The position numbers and the translations under genes are program-made. Source: Emiliania huxleyi CCMP1516 (lineage: Eukaryota; Haptophyta; Isochrysidales; Noelaerhabdaceae). Taken from it: a DNA stretch of 64,000 bases. This document shows, in pieces, positions 28,408 to 39,030 of the stretch (positions are counted from its first letter, which is position 1; each line of letters opens with the position of its first letter). The stretch covers positions 45,036 to 109,035 of the forward strand of contig NW_005199735.1 in assembly GCF_000372725.1 (NCBI RefSeq). Reading direction: 5' to 3'. Below the pieces are notes generated by a model. The model did not search any database. It was not told the DNA's origin and was given only the letters and a program-made list of their open reading frames with translations.

Positions 28408-30917
28408 ATGAGCACGATGCTGGGCACGCTGTACAACGAGACGTCCTCGGGACAAGTCAGCGCTCACGAGATCGCGCGACCTGCGCTGCTGGCCGCGATC
28501 GAGCGGCTCGCCGCGCTGCAGCAGCGCGGCGAGCCGTTCGTAGTGGCCGATCTCGGCGTTGCGGCAGGTGCGAACGCGGTGAGCGTCGCCCGGCTTGTGA
28601 TCTCCGAGTTCATGGGGCGACGACCCGGCGAGGCAATCTCGTATGCGTTCGAGGACCTTCCGCTCAACGACTGGACCGTTCTGGCGCAAACCGTCTCGGC
28701 GGCCGAGCTGCCCTGCTTCACTTCATTTGTGCCGCGCTCCTTCTACGAGCCCCTGTTCCCGCCCGCCAGCCTCAGCCTCAGCCTATCGTTCATAACGCTG
28801 CACTGGCTCTCGGAGGCGCCTCGGCTCTCCGCCGACGCTGTCCTTGCCATGGAGCGCCACACGGCGGCCGACGTGGCTGCAGAGTGGCGCGACCAAGCGC
28901 ACGTCGACCTCGTCAGCTTCCTTCGCCTCCGCGCGACCGAGCTGAAGGACGGCGGCGAGGGCGTCTACCTGATGGTGGGCGGCGGCGCCGCGCTTCCGGT
29001 GCATGAGTGGGCGCGGCCGCCAAGCGGCGGTCCCTCCATCTTTTCGGTTGCTCTCTCGCGTGCGGTAGCGGCGGGCGACATCGACGAGGCGGCGGCGATG
29101 GCGGCCTCAGTGGCCTACCACCTGCGGACGGACGACGAGGTGCGCCGCGCCGCTGGCGAGGTAGGCGCGTCTCTCGAGCTGCTCGACGTAACGTCGGCAG
29201 AGGTTCGTGTCGCGGAGGGCAGGAGCGCGGAGGAGCATGCCGACCTCGCCTGGGCGATTCACTCCAACTCGATCCTCTCTTCGTCTGGGATCGGCGACGA
29301 GGCGGGCGAGCGCGTGCGCCTGCACCTGCGAGACGTGGTCGCCACCGAGTTTGGAGACTCGGGCGCCACCATTTCCTACGTCTCCCTCGCTGTGCGACGC
29401 CGCCCTCGGGAGGCCAACGCCGCTAGCGAGGAGGGAGCTGTCGCGCCCGCTTCGGAGGCGGTGGCCACGGCGGCGCTTGAGAGCCGCCGGCTTCCGCGCG
29501 CGGCGCCCGCCGGGTGCTCGTACTCGCAGCGTGGGTGGGACCCGATGTGGCTCGCTAGGGCGCTGGCCGACCCGGCACGGCCGACCTTCTTGTTCGGCTC
29601 CACCCCTCCACGCGACGGCACGACCGCTGCTGAGGCGGCGCAGATTTGCGCCAAGTTCGTCGCCCGCTCGCGCGCGCACGCCTCGGACGGGTTCATCGTC
29701 TACGACATCCAAGACGAGTCGTCCCGCAACGCCGAGTCGCGCCCCTTCCCCTTTCGGCGCACGATCGACCCGAGCGAGTACGCGCAGCACTTCCCGCCAG
29801 CGTCGGGCAAGAGCACCGTGCTGTACAAGGCGCCCGCCGCCCCTCCCCGCACACCGGCTGCCGCCCCGAACACTCGCACCCGCCTCCATACGCGTCCGCA
29901 CCACCCCGCACGCAGCCACCCCCGCCCGCGCAACCCCCGGGCCGCCACCATGCCAATTGCCTCCCCCGCAAGGCGTGCTCCGAGGCGGACGAGGCCGCCT
30001 TTGCCTCGTGGCTCGACGGCGCCCAGCGGCGCAACCACCACACGCTCAACCTCGTCGGCCCCTCCTCCTCGGGAGACACGCCGCGCATCTCGATGGAGCG
30101 CGCGGCCGCGCTGGTCAACGAGCGGCCCGGGATGGCTTTCGGCTGCGTCACCATCGCCGAGCGGCACCTCACCAAGGGGACGGAGCACCTCAACCTGCTC
30201 CGCAAGGCGGGGTACGGCGCAAAGTGGTTCATCTCGCAGGCCGTCTACGACGCTGAGGCGACCATCAAGCTGCTGCACGACTACGCGGGCGAGTGCCGCA
30301 GGCGCGGCTGCAGGCCCGTCAAGATCCTCCTGACGTTTGCACCCGTGGGGCGGCCAAAGACGCTCCAGTTCGTCAAGTGGCTCGGAGTCCACGTGCCGTC
30401 TGCGGTCGAGGAGCGGATCCTCGCAAAGGTGCGCAGCACCGTCGGGGACGCCACACGCCCTGCGGCCACTCCCTCCCTCGTTGTCGAACAGGCAAACGCC
30501 ACCGAGTCCAAGACAAAGGAGGCTGCGGTGCTCGAGTCGATCGACGTCTGCTGCGAGGCTCCGCAAACCTCGTCACAGCCCCACCCGCGGGACCCGTCAC
30601 GAACAGCCGAAAGTCGTGTGTCCGTGTAGGCATTGCAGCGGATCCTCCAGATGGCGGGCGGCTGCGGCGTGCCACTAGGCCTCTCCGTGGAGTCGCTCTC
30701 CGGCTTCCGCGAGGAGATTGATGGCTGTTTCGAGCTGTTTCGCCGGCTGCAGGCCACGATGCTCGACTCTGTCTGCTCTCCGTGGGCAGTCCGCTGGTAC
30801 CGCGTGCCCGTCCACTCGATGGCCCGGTCGCATTCGGAGGAGCAGCTCGCGGCGGACGCTGGCCCCGAGATGGCGGAGGAGGAACAAGCGGGCAGCCGCG
30901 CGGCCGGCTCGATCTAG
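28408..30917 (+). CDS. SABATH-type methyltransferase fused to an MTHFR-like domain
   Basis: Exons 28408-29829, 29973-30422, 30492-30557 and 30639-30917, about 738 residues. Residues 1-340 resemble SABATH/carboxyl methyltransferases: an N-terminal Tyr/Asn-Gln segment (LYNETSSGQVSAHEI), the SAM loop VVADLGVAAGANAVSVARLV, FEDLPLNDW, and LSFITLHWLSEAP. Residues about 385-735 match the methylenetetrahydrofolate-reductase-like family: FLFGSTPPRDGT, GFIVYDIQDESSRN, RPFPFRRTIDPSEY, FGCVTIAERHLTKGTEHLNL, WFISQAVYDAEATIKLL, ILLTFAPVGRPKTLQFVKWL and VPLGLSVESLS. All three introns read as GC-AG (AAG|GCGCCC, CTC|GCAAAG, GAG|GCTCCG); the second also offers an in-frame GT donor. The fusion puts a methyl-transfer domain beside a folate-dependent one-carbon domain. 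Substrate unknown; the SABATH call is by motif order only. Confidence 0.82.
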
Positions 30918-31461
30918 ATTCGGGCATCGTTCGGTGTCTCGGACGTCGCGCAGAAGGTCGCTACGAGGTGGCAGGTGCATAGCGGGTGGGCGACATCTCT
31001 CCCCGCGGGCGAGTCCCCGCGCCCGCAGTCATTTCTTTTGCTATAATATGCATGATGCTTTCAAAGGATCAAAGCTAGTGCGGCGAAAAAGCGCTAAGCG
31101 GCGGGCGGAGCCCCCCGCCGGCCGCCCCGCGGGGCCGCGTACATTTCGAGCGTACAGTAAAATAAAAGCGAAAAACAGGCGCGGTGAAACAGAAACGAGA
31201 AAGCGGGGGACGTTCCAGCGGGGAGACCGCGTTCAGGCCCAGCTAAAACACCTAATCCCTCACACCAAGATCGTGCAGGGCGGGGACACGTGTCACCACA
31301 TGGTCGGATGTGGTGCGTCCCACCATCCATCTCTCGTCTGAGTTTGACTGTTGAGAGAACACTGTTGTAGTATGTAGCTGTGGCACTTTACGCTCACGTA
31401 CTGCACGTGCACCAAGCAGCAGCAGCGCGCAACGGGCCTCGCGTCCAGCATGAAGCGTGCG
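30918..31461. other. Intergenic, convergent 3' regions
   Basis: Contains a GC palindrome-rich segment (CCCCGCCGGCCGCCCCGCGG near 31110) and no supported gene. Confidence 0.5.
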
Positions 31462-32031
31462 TTATGACAGCCTTTCATACTCTGCTCTGCCTCGGAGGCA
31501 GGGACAGCAGACGCTAAAGAAGCTCGTTTGGGAGCTGACCTTTGGCACTGGCACTGGCACCGGCTCAGCAGCATCCGGTCTGTCCTCAACGCCCACGGTG
31601 CTCATGAACTCCGGCTTTTGCGCCGGCGCTGTATAGGCAGGGTGATCATTGGTGATGAAGTGGCCGAGGCGCTGCATCTGTCTCCCCACGCCCTTCTTCT
31701 TAGCACGAGAAGGTGTCGCGGTGCCGTGATTAGGAATTTCCTCACGCGGCGTCCCGAAAACCTTGAAGGTCGTCGCCGATCCCGAGCGCTCCAAGGACAG
31801 GCACGCCGCGTCGCTGTCTTCCATGAGCTGCTGCATGAAGCTAACGGCTTCTTGTTGCTTGGGAGAGAGCTTTGAAAGTTGCAAAGGCGCTTTTCTCAGC
31901 GCCTCCAGCTCGGCCACAGTGAAAGTGGGAGCCTCGCTGCCGCTGCCGACGCCCGTCTCGCTGCCCGCACTACGATTGGCGCCAGAGGTACTGCCGTTGC
32001 TGCGCTGTTTCGAGGAGCGGCGAATGGGCAT
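31462..32031 (-). CDS. Hypothetical protein with Cys-rich C-terminal tail
   Basis: ATG at 32031, about 190 residues, single exon. Basic Ser-rich N-terminus (MPIRRSSKQRSNGS), then a predicted helical segment (TFTVAELEALRKAPLQLSKL, KQQEAVSFMQQLMEDSD), a Thr/Pro-rich middle, and a tail with SFFSVCCPCLRG and a YERL endocytosis-like motif. The CCPC cluster could be palmitoylated, which would tether the protein to membranes. Family not recognised. Confidence 0.6.
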   Translation of the reverse strand: MPIRRSSKQRSNGSTSGANRSAGSETGVGSGSEAPTFTVAELEALRKAPLQLSKLSPKQQEAVSFMQQLMEDSDAACLSLERSGSATTFKVFGTPREEIPNHGTATPSRAKKKGVGRQMQRLGHFITNDHPAYTAPAQKPEFMSTVGVEDRPDAAEPVPVPVPKVSSQTSFFSVCCPCLRGRAEYERLS

Positions 32032-32579
32032 GGTGTTTTTCGTCTTTGTGTCAAAGCGAAGGTCAACCCGTCGGCGAAGCGGCCCCCTTTTACGCGAGGA
32101 AACAAGCAATAAAAGAATTTTACGAATAAAACGCGCGCCTGGCGCCCAGCACAATGTCCTTGATGCATTGCTCCATGCTATGCCGTGACTGGTTTGTTCG
32201 AGCGGCGGGCCCTGTCTGTCTGTCGGCAGCTACTTAGAGCCTACTTAATTTCCGGCGGCCAGGAACCCCCCCAAATGCCCAAAATCCTACCTCCATGGTC
32301 CCCGGACCCCGCAAAAAAATACTCGCGCACCAGGCGCCGTCGGTGAACGTCGGTCAATCAACCCCCCCAACCGAACACCCCCTTCCCGGCAGCCATGCAT
32401 GTACCGTACCTCGCTTGCAGCTACGGCAGGCAACGAGCAGGACGCGGGGCTCCTTTGCCTCTCACAGGTTGCGCTGGCACGCGAATTGTCGGTCGACCAG
32501 ACCACGCCGGACGCGGCCTCGGGCGTGATAGTGGGCTCAGGCGCAGGTCCGTTCGAGCACTCGGAACCTTTCCTTTGCC

Positions 32580-32622
32580 ACCGCCACCGCCACCGCCACC
32601 GCCACCGCCACCGCCACCGCCA
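32580..32622 (+). repeat. (CCACCG)n microsatellite
   Basis: Seven CCACCG units upstream of the YABBY/HMG-like segment. Confidence 0.95.
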
Positions 32623-32630
32623 TCGCTCCA

Positions 32631-32972
32631 ATGCCGAATCCCTTCCCCCATGCCGACACCACCCCGCTGCTATCGCCGATGCTGTCGCCGATGCCGGCGC
32701 ATGCGCTGCCGTTGACGATGGCGGTGCCGGTGGCGATGGCGATGCCGATGACGCCGTCGCTGCTCTACTTAGGGGTAGGTGTCTCGCCTGCACCCCCCAT
32801 TTCCCGAAGGACGGCAGCAGATTGGGCCCCTCCTCGACTCGACCTCCATGCCGCTCGACCGAGCTTGTACAACTTCTTCATGAAGGACGAGATGGCGCGG
32901 CTCAAGGCGGCCAACTCGGAGATGTCGCACAAGGATCAGACAAGGATTCGTTCAAGCAGGCCGCGCGCAACC
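32631..32972 (+). pseudogene. YABBY/HMG-box-like transcription factor fragment cut by an inserted element
   Basis: The frame from 32631 (MPNPFPHADTTP, Met/Pro-rich) leads through a possible intron to PSLYNFFMKDEMARLKAANS then EMSHKD, and in a shifted frame DSFKQAARN. This is the pattern of the helical YABBY domain (YNxFxKDExxRxKxxNPxxxHxxAFxxAAxNW), itself HMG-like. The frame shift coincides with an 11-bp repeat, AAGGAT-CAGAC-AAGGAT. Directly after AARN, where Trp is expected, an inverted-repeat element starts (32973). No continuation of the domain is seen to the right of that element. Confidence 0.5.
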
Positions 32973-33850
32973 TGAGGGAGGGTGTAGAGGATGTAGAGTG
33001 TAGAGCGCTGTAGAGCTGTAGAGCTGTAGAGCTGGAGAGCGCTGTAGAGCTGTAGAGCTCTACATCCGCCGCGTGACGAACTGCCTGTGTTGTAGAGCGA
33101 TGTAGAGGCGCTCTACAACGTGAAATCTCTACAACAACTCTACATCATAAGCGCGAACGAGGCACGGTCGCTCTCCGACATGAGGCGCGTTGCACTTGCC
33201 AGTGCTGCCCTGGCCTTCTGTCTGCCCGCCCAATGGGTGGCAGGTGCCTCTGCTGCTGTGGCATGCCTCACGGCTGCGACTGGCCGGCGCCTCGGCGCGT
33301 CAGCTCGGCTCGGCGTAGCGATCGTGGCCAGCGCAACTCGCCTGGACTCAACGCTCAGCCACGGAGCTCCCGCACGCGCTGGCGCTAGGCATGGCGCATG
33401 CAGCGCGTCTGAATGCTCGCCTCGCCTCGCGCAAATGCGACCGTCCTCGCAGCCGACAGTCCACCGCCTGCTAAAGAAGCACAGCGACGAATGCGGCACC
33501 GGCGACGTATGGCAGGCTGGTCATGACGCAGTTATAGGGTGTTGTGTGCCGTCAGAGTGACTATCTGTGTGTCAGGGATAGTCAGGGCCGTCCATCAGAG
33601 CTCCAGTAAGCTCGGAGACACCCCATTAGCGCGGCTCGACCTCTTTGAGTCACTGCCTTCCCGGCGGTTTGGCTGTAGCTGCCTCTACAACAAACTCTAC
33701 AGCAAAATCGCGCTCTACATCGCTCTACAACGCAGGCAGTTCGTCACGCGGCGGATGTAGAGCTCTACAGCGCTACAGCGCTCTCCAGCGCTCTACATCT
33801 CTACAGCTCTACAGTGCTCTACACTCTACATCCTCTACACCCTCCCTCAG
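32973..33850. mobile_element. Inverted-repeat DNA element, 878 bp (MITE-like)
   Basis: Starts CTGAGGGAGGGTGTAGAGGA and ends with its reverse complement (TCCTCTACACCCTCCCTCAG). The terminal inverted repeats are about 165 bp each, made of TGTAGAGC/GCTCTACA units (32973-33140 and 33685-33850). The 520-bp centre has one frame (33179-33559) with no transposase motif, so it looks non-autonomous. The flanks (left GCGCGCAAC, right CGCGAAGGG) show no clear perfect target-site duplication. Confidence 0.88.
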
Positions 33851-36800
33851 CGCGAAGGGGGGGCGGCGGAGGGGGGGGCGGCGGCGAGGGCGGTGGGGGA
33901 GACGGGTGCGGCGAGGAGGGGAGCGGCGGGGAGGGGGAGAGGAAGAGAAGAGGGAAAGAGGTTGACGGATGGGAGCGAACACCACCCGTGAGGGATATCC
34001 GTGCCAGCCATTACCACAGGTCGGACACCACCTCGCAAAAGAAAAAACGAACGAATGCCGATCGCGTAAACGGCGTCGAATGAAGCCCGCCGAGTTTGAT
34101 CGACAATCGCGAGATTTGACCGCCGTCGACCAGAGGATCGCCGCATGGCAGACGATGATGCGTCAGCTTGCGCGGCGCTCGCGCCGCGCCGGCTGGCCCA
34201 TCGAGCGCGCTCTCTCCCCTCATTGGGCGTCTCGGAGCTCGCATAGGTTGGCGGCGGAGTAGGACCGTTCCGCTTGCGGGGGGGACGAAAGCATGGAATG
34301 CAACCTTCCGCTAGCAGAGCGAGCCTCTCGACGCGCGTCGACGAGGATGGTAGCCATTCGAACCTGCCACTCTCCGTTCTGAAAAAGCAGTACGAGCGTC
34401 CGCACGCAATTTCAAGGTGGGCGCCAAAGCCCCGCCGGTACAATCGCAGCTCCTTCCTCCGCAGCGCCTTAAACCGCCTTCGGCGCTTTTTTGCCAATTC
34501 GCGCTTCGCTTGAACTGAATTGCGGTGTCGCACGAAGTCCAGGCAGTGGTCGAGGAGCAAGTTTGTAGCAAGCGGGGTCGCAACCACGAGCACGGAACCG
34601 TCTGTTGCAATCAAAGAAGCGACCTTGACACCTGAGTGGAATGCCGCGATGCCGTGCGTAACCAACAGCGGGTCGTTGTTGACGAGTGGCGTGAGTACCA
34701 TCAATGTTGGCACCATGGCAAAGGCGCAACTCTGAGGTGATTTCACGAGCATGCGCACCCATTTGACGCAGAGGTATCCGACAGCCGAGCCGGCTTCGTA
34801 GCCGCTGAGAAATGCAGAGTTGCCGCCGAGGGAGACCAAGCCCGGTGGCAATCCGAAGCATCGTGATCGAACGGTGCAGAGCCACTCAAAGTACTCTGTG
34901 CGCTCATCAAGAAGCAGGTATCTATGGCTAGCCCAAGACGAAGCTGAGTGGTAGTATCGGGTGGCGTTTGAAATCAGCTGAACTTGATTTCCTTCCAGCG
35001 CCCAATGCCGCACCGAAAGGTGCGTTCCGACAAGCCGCAATGGGGCAACATGACCTGGTTTGAGCTCCCAATTTCGCAGCGAAAGGTGTGCATCGAGATT
35101 CAGCAACGGGGCAAGTCCTTCAGGCCAACGCCAATCGCAATCGTTTCGCAGTTGGGGCGAAGTTCGGTCTTCCTCTTCGTCATCGATCGGCGGCGAGAGG
35201 CGGCGAGTGGTGACGCGAATTCAACCGAAATCGCGCCACCCTTTGTGCACTTTGAGCAAGAGTCACTCCTCGTCTCTCGCAATGGTGTTGTGACGGTTGA
35301 ATTTTTGCCGATTTCTGTAAGCGTCCATTTTTGAATAGGTTTGGAAACCACCGAGGGGTACGATTCCACATAATTCATCCGACGGAAACGTGGCGATGGC
35401 ACCTGATTCGAGGCGCAGTGGGGGGGTGTGTGTGTGAGGATTTGGTTCTGAAGAAGGTGGGGCGAACCGAGGGGGATGGGGGAGGGTCACCGTTTGGGCG
35501 AGCCAAGGCTGTGGCGCCGACGGCGGCACCCTTGTACGAGGCTGTGAGGGGAGCGGCGGCGAGAGGGGGGGCGGCAGCGACGCAGGCGAGCCGCACACGC
35601 GCGCGACTGAGGGAAGCGCGGGCGGCGGGAAAAGGAGAACGGCGGCGGCGGCGAGGCGCAAAACGGGGGCGGCGGAAGTGGGGGCGACGGCGGCGGCGGA
35701 GTGAACGGCGGCGCGCGCACGGACGGCGACGAAATCGACGGCGGGGAGGGGTGGGGCTGCATGGCGGCGGCGGACGCGCGCACATTTGTCGTGCTTGCGC
35801 ATTGGCACTCGACGTCCTCCTCGGCGACCTGCGTGCGCGCGGGAACGGCAGGGGTCATTTCGCGCGCACCGGGCGGCGCCGTGCTCGCAGCAGCCGGGAT
35901 CGCGGCAGAGTATGGTGGAGAGCTCTACCCGCGCACCTGCCCAGCGATGAGCTCGACGCCGCTCCTGGCAGGCGAGGCAGGGATCTCGGCGACGTTGGAG
36001 AGCGGGCGCACGATGTCGTGGGCGACGCCCGTCCGCAGCCACGTCGTGGTGACGACGATGGCGAGGAGCATCACGGTGGAGAGGAGCGTCCCGGCGCTGC
36101 TTGGGCTCGCTCGAGTTTCCGGTCTGGGCATGGGCACGGGTTTTTCATTTATCAGGGCTTTGAGGTGGACCTCCAAGAATTGTTTTCTCCTTCCTCGAGA
36201 CGATTGCGCTGGAGCGCTCGTCCCCGCGGGCAAGAGGCGATATACGGCGCTGCCTCCGCACCGCTACGCGATGACACAAGCGACGCAATCCCGGCGACAT
36301 GCAGGCACCCAATGCTGTGCCGGAGGCTGACTGGTCGAGGCGGTCGACCTCGTCGTGGCTCTTCCACGCGCCGCCGCTTCTCGTGTGGACAGCTGGTTCG
36401 GCTCGGACGCAGTGGACAAGAGGACCACCACATTCGCTGGCACACCGCGGCCGACGCTGTCTGCGCTCCCACGCAAGCGCCGGTATCCAAATCGAATGCA
36501 TGCGTTACTGCGCTTACTGCGCGCCGCCGCCTACCTCAGACTCTCAATACCAATGCGCACGCTCCGGCATCGACTACATTGGTCTGCGCGAATTCGAGGC
36601 GCCGTGCGACGTTTGAGGCGGACAGCCCTAGGCGACACGGCGTCTGTGCTCGTGTTTATTGTGCTCGTGTTCAAGCAAGAAGCATCAGTGCGGGTACATG
36701 CGGTCCTACCACTGCACACAGTGCTTCCCGGACCCGAGCCAGGTTGGCTACGCGATCTGCAGCCCGGTCGGGACAAAAGCTGGCGACCCTCACCGGCTTT

Positions 36801-37495
36801 GCCAAGCACCTGCTCGAAGAGGAGCCGTCGCATCGGGCACAGCAGCGCCCCCCCGCCGCGACGCGGCGATCGTCCATCGCCGTACCGGCGACCTGAGCCT
36901 GCGCCTGCGCCGGCAGCGGCGGCGCCGGCCGCCGCGGCGCCGGCAGCCGCAGTGCCCCGTGCGCGCCGCCGCATCATCTAGAGGTGAGACGGGGTGAGTG
37001 GCGAGTGTGCGGCGGCCGGAGGGCGCGTCAGACGACCGCGAGGGCGGCCCACATGCGGAGTGACTTTTAGAAGTCACCCCGTTTCGGGCGTCTCACCGGC
37101 GTACTTGAGGTGCTTCAGACGGACGCAGTGGGCTGTCGGCAAGGTAGGTGAGTGTCTAGGGGTCATCTCTAAGCTGGTTAGCTTCTACGGAGAGACACCG
37201 CCGGTCGGGTCGGGTCATCTCTAGGCTGGTTAGCTTCTACGAGAGACTCCGCCCCTCTCTCCACCCGGCCATTTTCCAACGGGTGACGGTAGACCAGTGT
37301 TGCAGTGACCACCACTGCAGACAGCCCTTCCCGACGGGGACGCCATCACCCTCGCCCAGGGATCTACAATGCTGATTGCTGTCTCAAGGTCCGACAGGTT
37401 CGGCACCGGGCACCGCCTCGGTATACAAAATGCGCCTGCGGGCGGACCCTCACAGATCACAGATCACATAAACTTCTTTTCACAGTCGCGTGAAT
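33851..37495. other. Region of lower coding confidence with long but unassigned frames
   Basis: A minus frame open from 35106 to 33847 has no ATG near its start; its middle reads LVSLGGNSAFLSGYEAGSAV and a very basic AKKRRRRFKALRRKE. Around 35925-36130 on the minus strand a hydrophobic anchor (LLSTVMLLAIVVTTTWL) may belong to a gene continuing into a Pro-rich region (PPPPSPPLPPPP). A plus frame 36355-36981 ends in an Ala/Pro-rich tail (APAPAAAAPAAAAPAAAVP). Around 37145-37250 a short tandem duplication (GTCATCTCTARGCTGGTTAG) is seen. None of these can be given a function, and exon structure is unclear. Confidence 0.4.
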
Positions 37496-37665
37496 CGTGT
37501 CGTGCGACCGCCTTTGCTTGTAAAATTCTTTTCACATATGTTAGTGCCAGTGCGCGCCAGTCCCGTGCCCAGTGTTGTGGCACGGCGTTTTGTTCTCCCA
37601 TTCTTTTCACTTGTGCGACGGAGTTTGCATGTAAAATTCTTTTCACATATCGGCTGGAGCCGCGA
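37495..37665 (+). repeat. Mosaic dispersed repeat, family A, copy 7
   Basis: Contains TTGTAAAATTCTTTTCACAT twice, TGTTAGTGCCAGTGCGCGCC and GTCCCGTGCCCAGTGTTGTG; it ends seven bases before the L27 start codon, so it forms the promoter or 5' UTR of that gene. Confidence 0.8.
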
Positions 37666-37671
37666 CAAGCG

Positions 37672-38295
37672 ATGTTGGCGAGAGCAGCGTCGTTCGCCGG
37701 TCGGGTCTCGTCGCTGCGGCTCGTCGCTGCGGCGCCGCTCGCGCCGGTGGGCCAGGTGCGGCATGCGGGCAAGAAGGCGGGCGGCACTGGCGGCGTGACG
37801 CGCTCCTCCAACCCCAAGTACCTCGGCGTCAAGGTGCTCGGTGACCAGGAGTGCAAGGCGGGGAGTGTCCTCGTGCGGCAGCGCGGCATGCGGTTTGTGC
37901 CGGGGGAGAACGTCGGGCGCGGGCGCGATGACACGCTATTCGCACTGACGGCCGGCTTCGTCGAGTTCCAAAAGGTCTGGTTCCCCAAGCGACGCCACTT
38001 TGTGCATGTCCGGCAGGTCCGCGCTCGACTTGCCCCAGCGATAAATACGCTCGGTTATCCCACGCGCGCCTCACAGCAGGGGGGAGGGTTGAGGCCCCAA
38101 GTTTGCCCGCGCCGCGGCGACTCTCCCACCGTCCGCGCCGCCTCAATGCCCTCACAGGGAGACCAAGCCGATGTGCTTGCGCGAATCGATGCTCGGAGGC
38201 AGCGACGCGAGAGAGAAAAGATGTCACGCCGGCAGGCGACATGGGACTTTGGCGGCCAGGAGGTCGCCGGGGGGGTGTCACGAGGGGGCGGCTAG
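37672..38295 (+). CDS. MRPL27: Mitochondrial ribosomal protein L27 (bL27m)
   Basis: Exons 37672-38016 and 38158-38295. An Ala/Arg-rich presequence ([20 protein letters not shown]) targets it to the mitochondrion; the mature protein begins near [13 protein letters not shown] and shows the bL27 signature [40 protein letters not shown] and [14 protein letters not shown]. It sits at the peptidyl-transferase region of the large subunit. The second exon adds a charged tail ([18 protein letters not shown]) not present in bacterial L27. The intron has no in-frame stop, but CAG|GTCCGC and CACAG|GGAGAC are good sites. The presequence favours the mitochondrion over the plastid. Confidence 0.9.
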   Translation: MLARAASFAGRVSSLRLVAAAPLAPVGQVRHAGKKAGGTGGVTRSSNPKYLGVKVLGDQECKAGSVLVRQRGMRFVPGENVGRGRDDTLFALTAGFVEFQKVWFPKRRHFVHVRQVRARLAPAINTLGYPTRASQQGGGLRPQVCPRRGDSPTVRAASMPSQGDQADVLARIDARRQRREREKMSRRQATWDFGGQEVAGGVSRGGG

Positions 38296-39030
38296 GAGTG
38301 AGGCGAGATGTGCGAAGAAGACCGCCGGTCTCTGGGGGCCGGCCGCGCCGCACCAGGTCGCAGATCGGGACGATGTGGGGGTGGTCGGTTGTGTATTGGG
38401 GGGTCGCGGAGCTAAGCGACGCAAAATACCGGGCGCTACTCGTACTCTCTGTCTGCAAAACATATTTTCAGAGGAGACGCCTTGTGCGTGGTTGGACGAG
38501 CTTTGCCCGCGCCGACGCAAGGAAGGAAGCACACGGCCTCACCATGTGCATTGGCCGTTGCGCGCGCGCACGGACGCACACACGCCATCGCACACGGGGT
38601 GCGCGACTGTCTCGCCCGCCCCCCCATTTACCATTTTCGATTTTCCCCGCACACAGTGTGTCTCCCCTCTCCCGTCTGGCTCTGGGTGCGCGCGTGGGGT
38701 CCCGCGCCGGGGAGGCGTGTAGCGTGTGGCGCATGGAAGCGTGAGAGCGCGCCCGGGGGTGGGGTGGGGGGGGTGGGGTGGGGGGGTGAGGGGGTGCAGT
38801 CTCTCGCTGTCGCTCTCGCCTCTCCGCTCTCGGTCTCTTTTACGGCTTTGGTCTTACGCGGAGACTGCGCGCGCGCGTGTGCGCCCCCCCGCCTGTGCGG
38901 AGGTGGGAGGATGCCCCACACATCGGGCCAAACACCCTCTCACTTCTCTCCACCCCCCCCCAGGAGCCCCGCTCCTGTAGGCGAGCGAGATCGCCCACAT
39001 GTTGTCTTCGCAACAACCCATTGCGCGCCC
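38296..39030. other. Intergenic, convergent 3' regions
   Basis: Between the L27 stop and the CBP80 stop; contains G-rich tracts (GGGGTGGGGTGGGGGGGGTG type near 38760). No supported gene. Confidence 0.5.

Noticed and set aside
30411-30650. GCGGATCCTC repeat in the SABATH-MTHFR gene as another exon-start duplication
   Set aside because: A small intermediate exon (30492-30557) restores the expected MTHFR-family spacing, so the repeated ERIL/RIL string is explained without that duplication; only the GCAAA match at the first of the two introns remains.
33847-35106. Lower-GC 419-codon frame as a transferred gene
   Set aside because: Base composition appears somewhat less GC-rich, but there is no proper start, no recognised domain and opposite-strand frames are also open; not enough to claim transfer.
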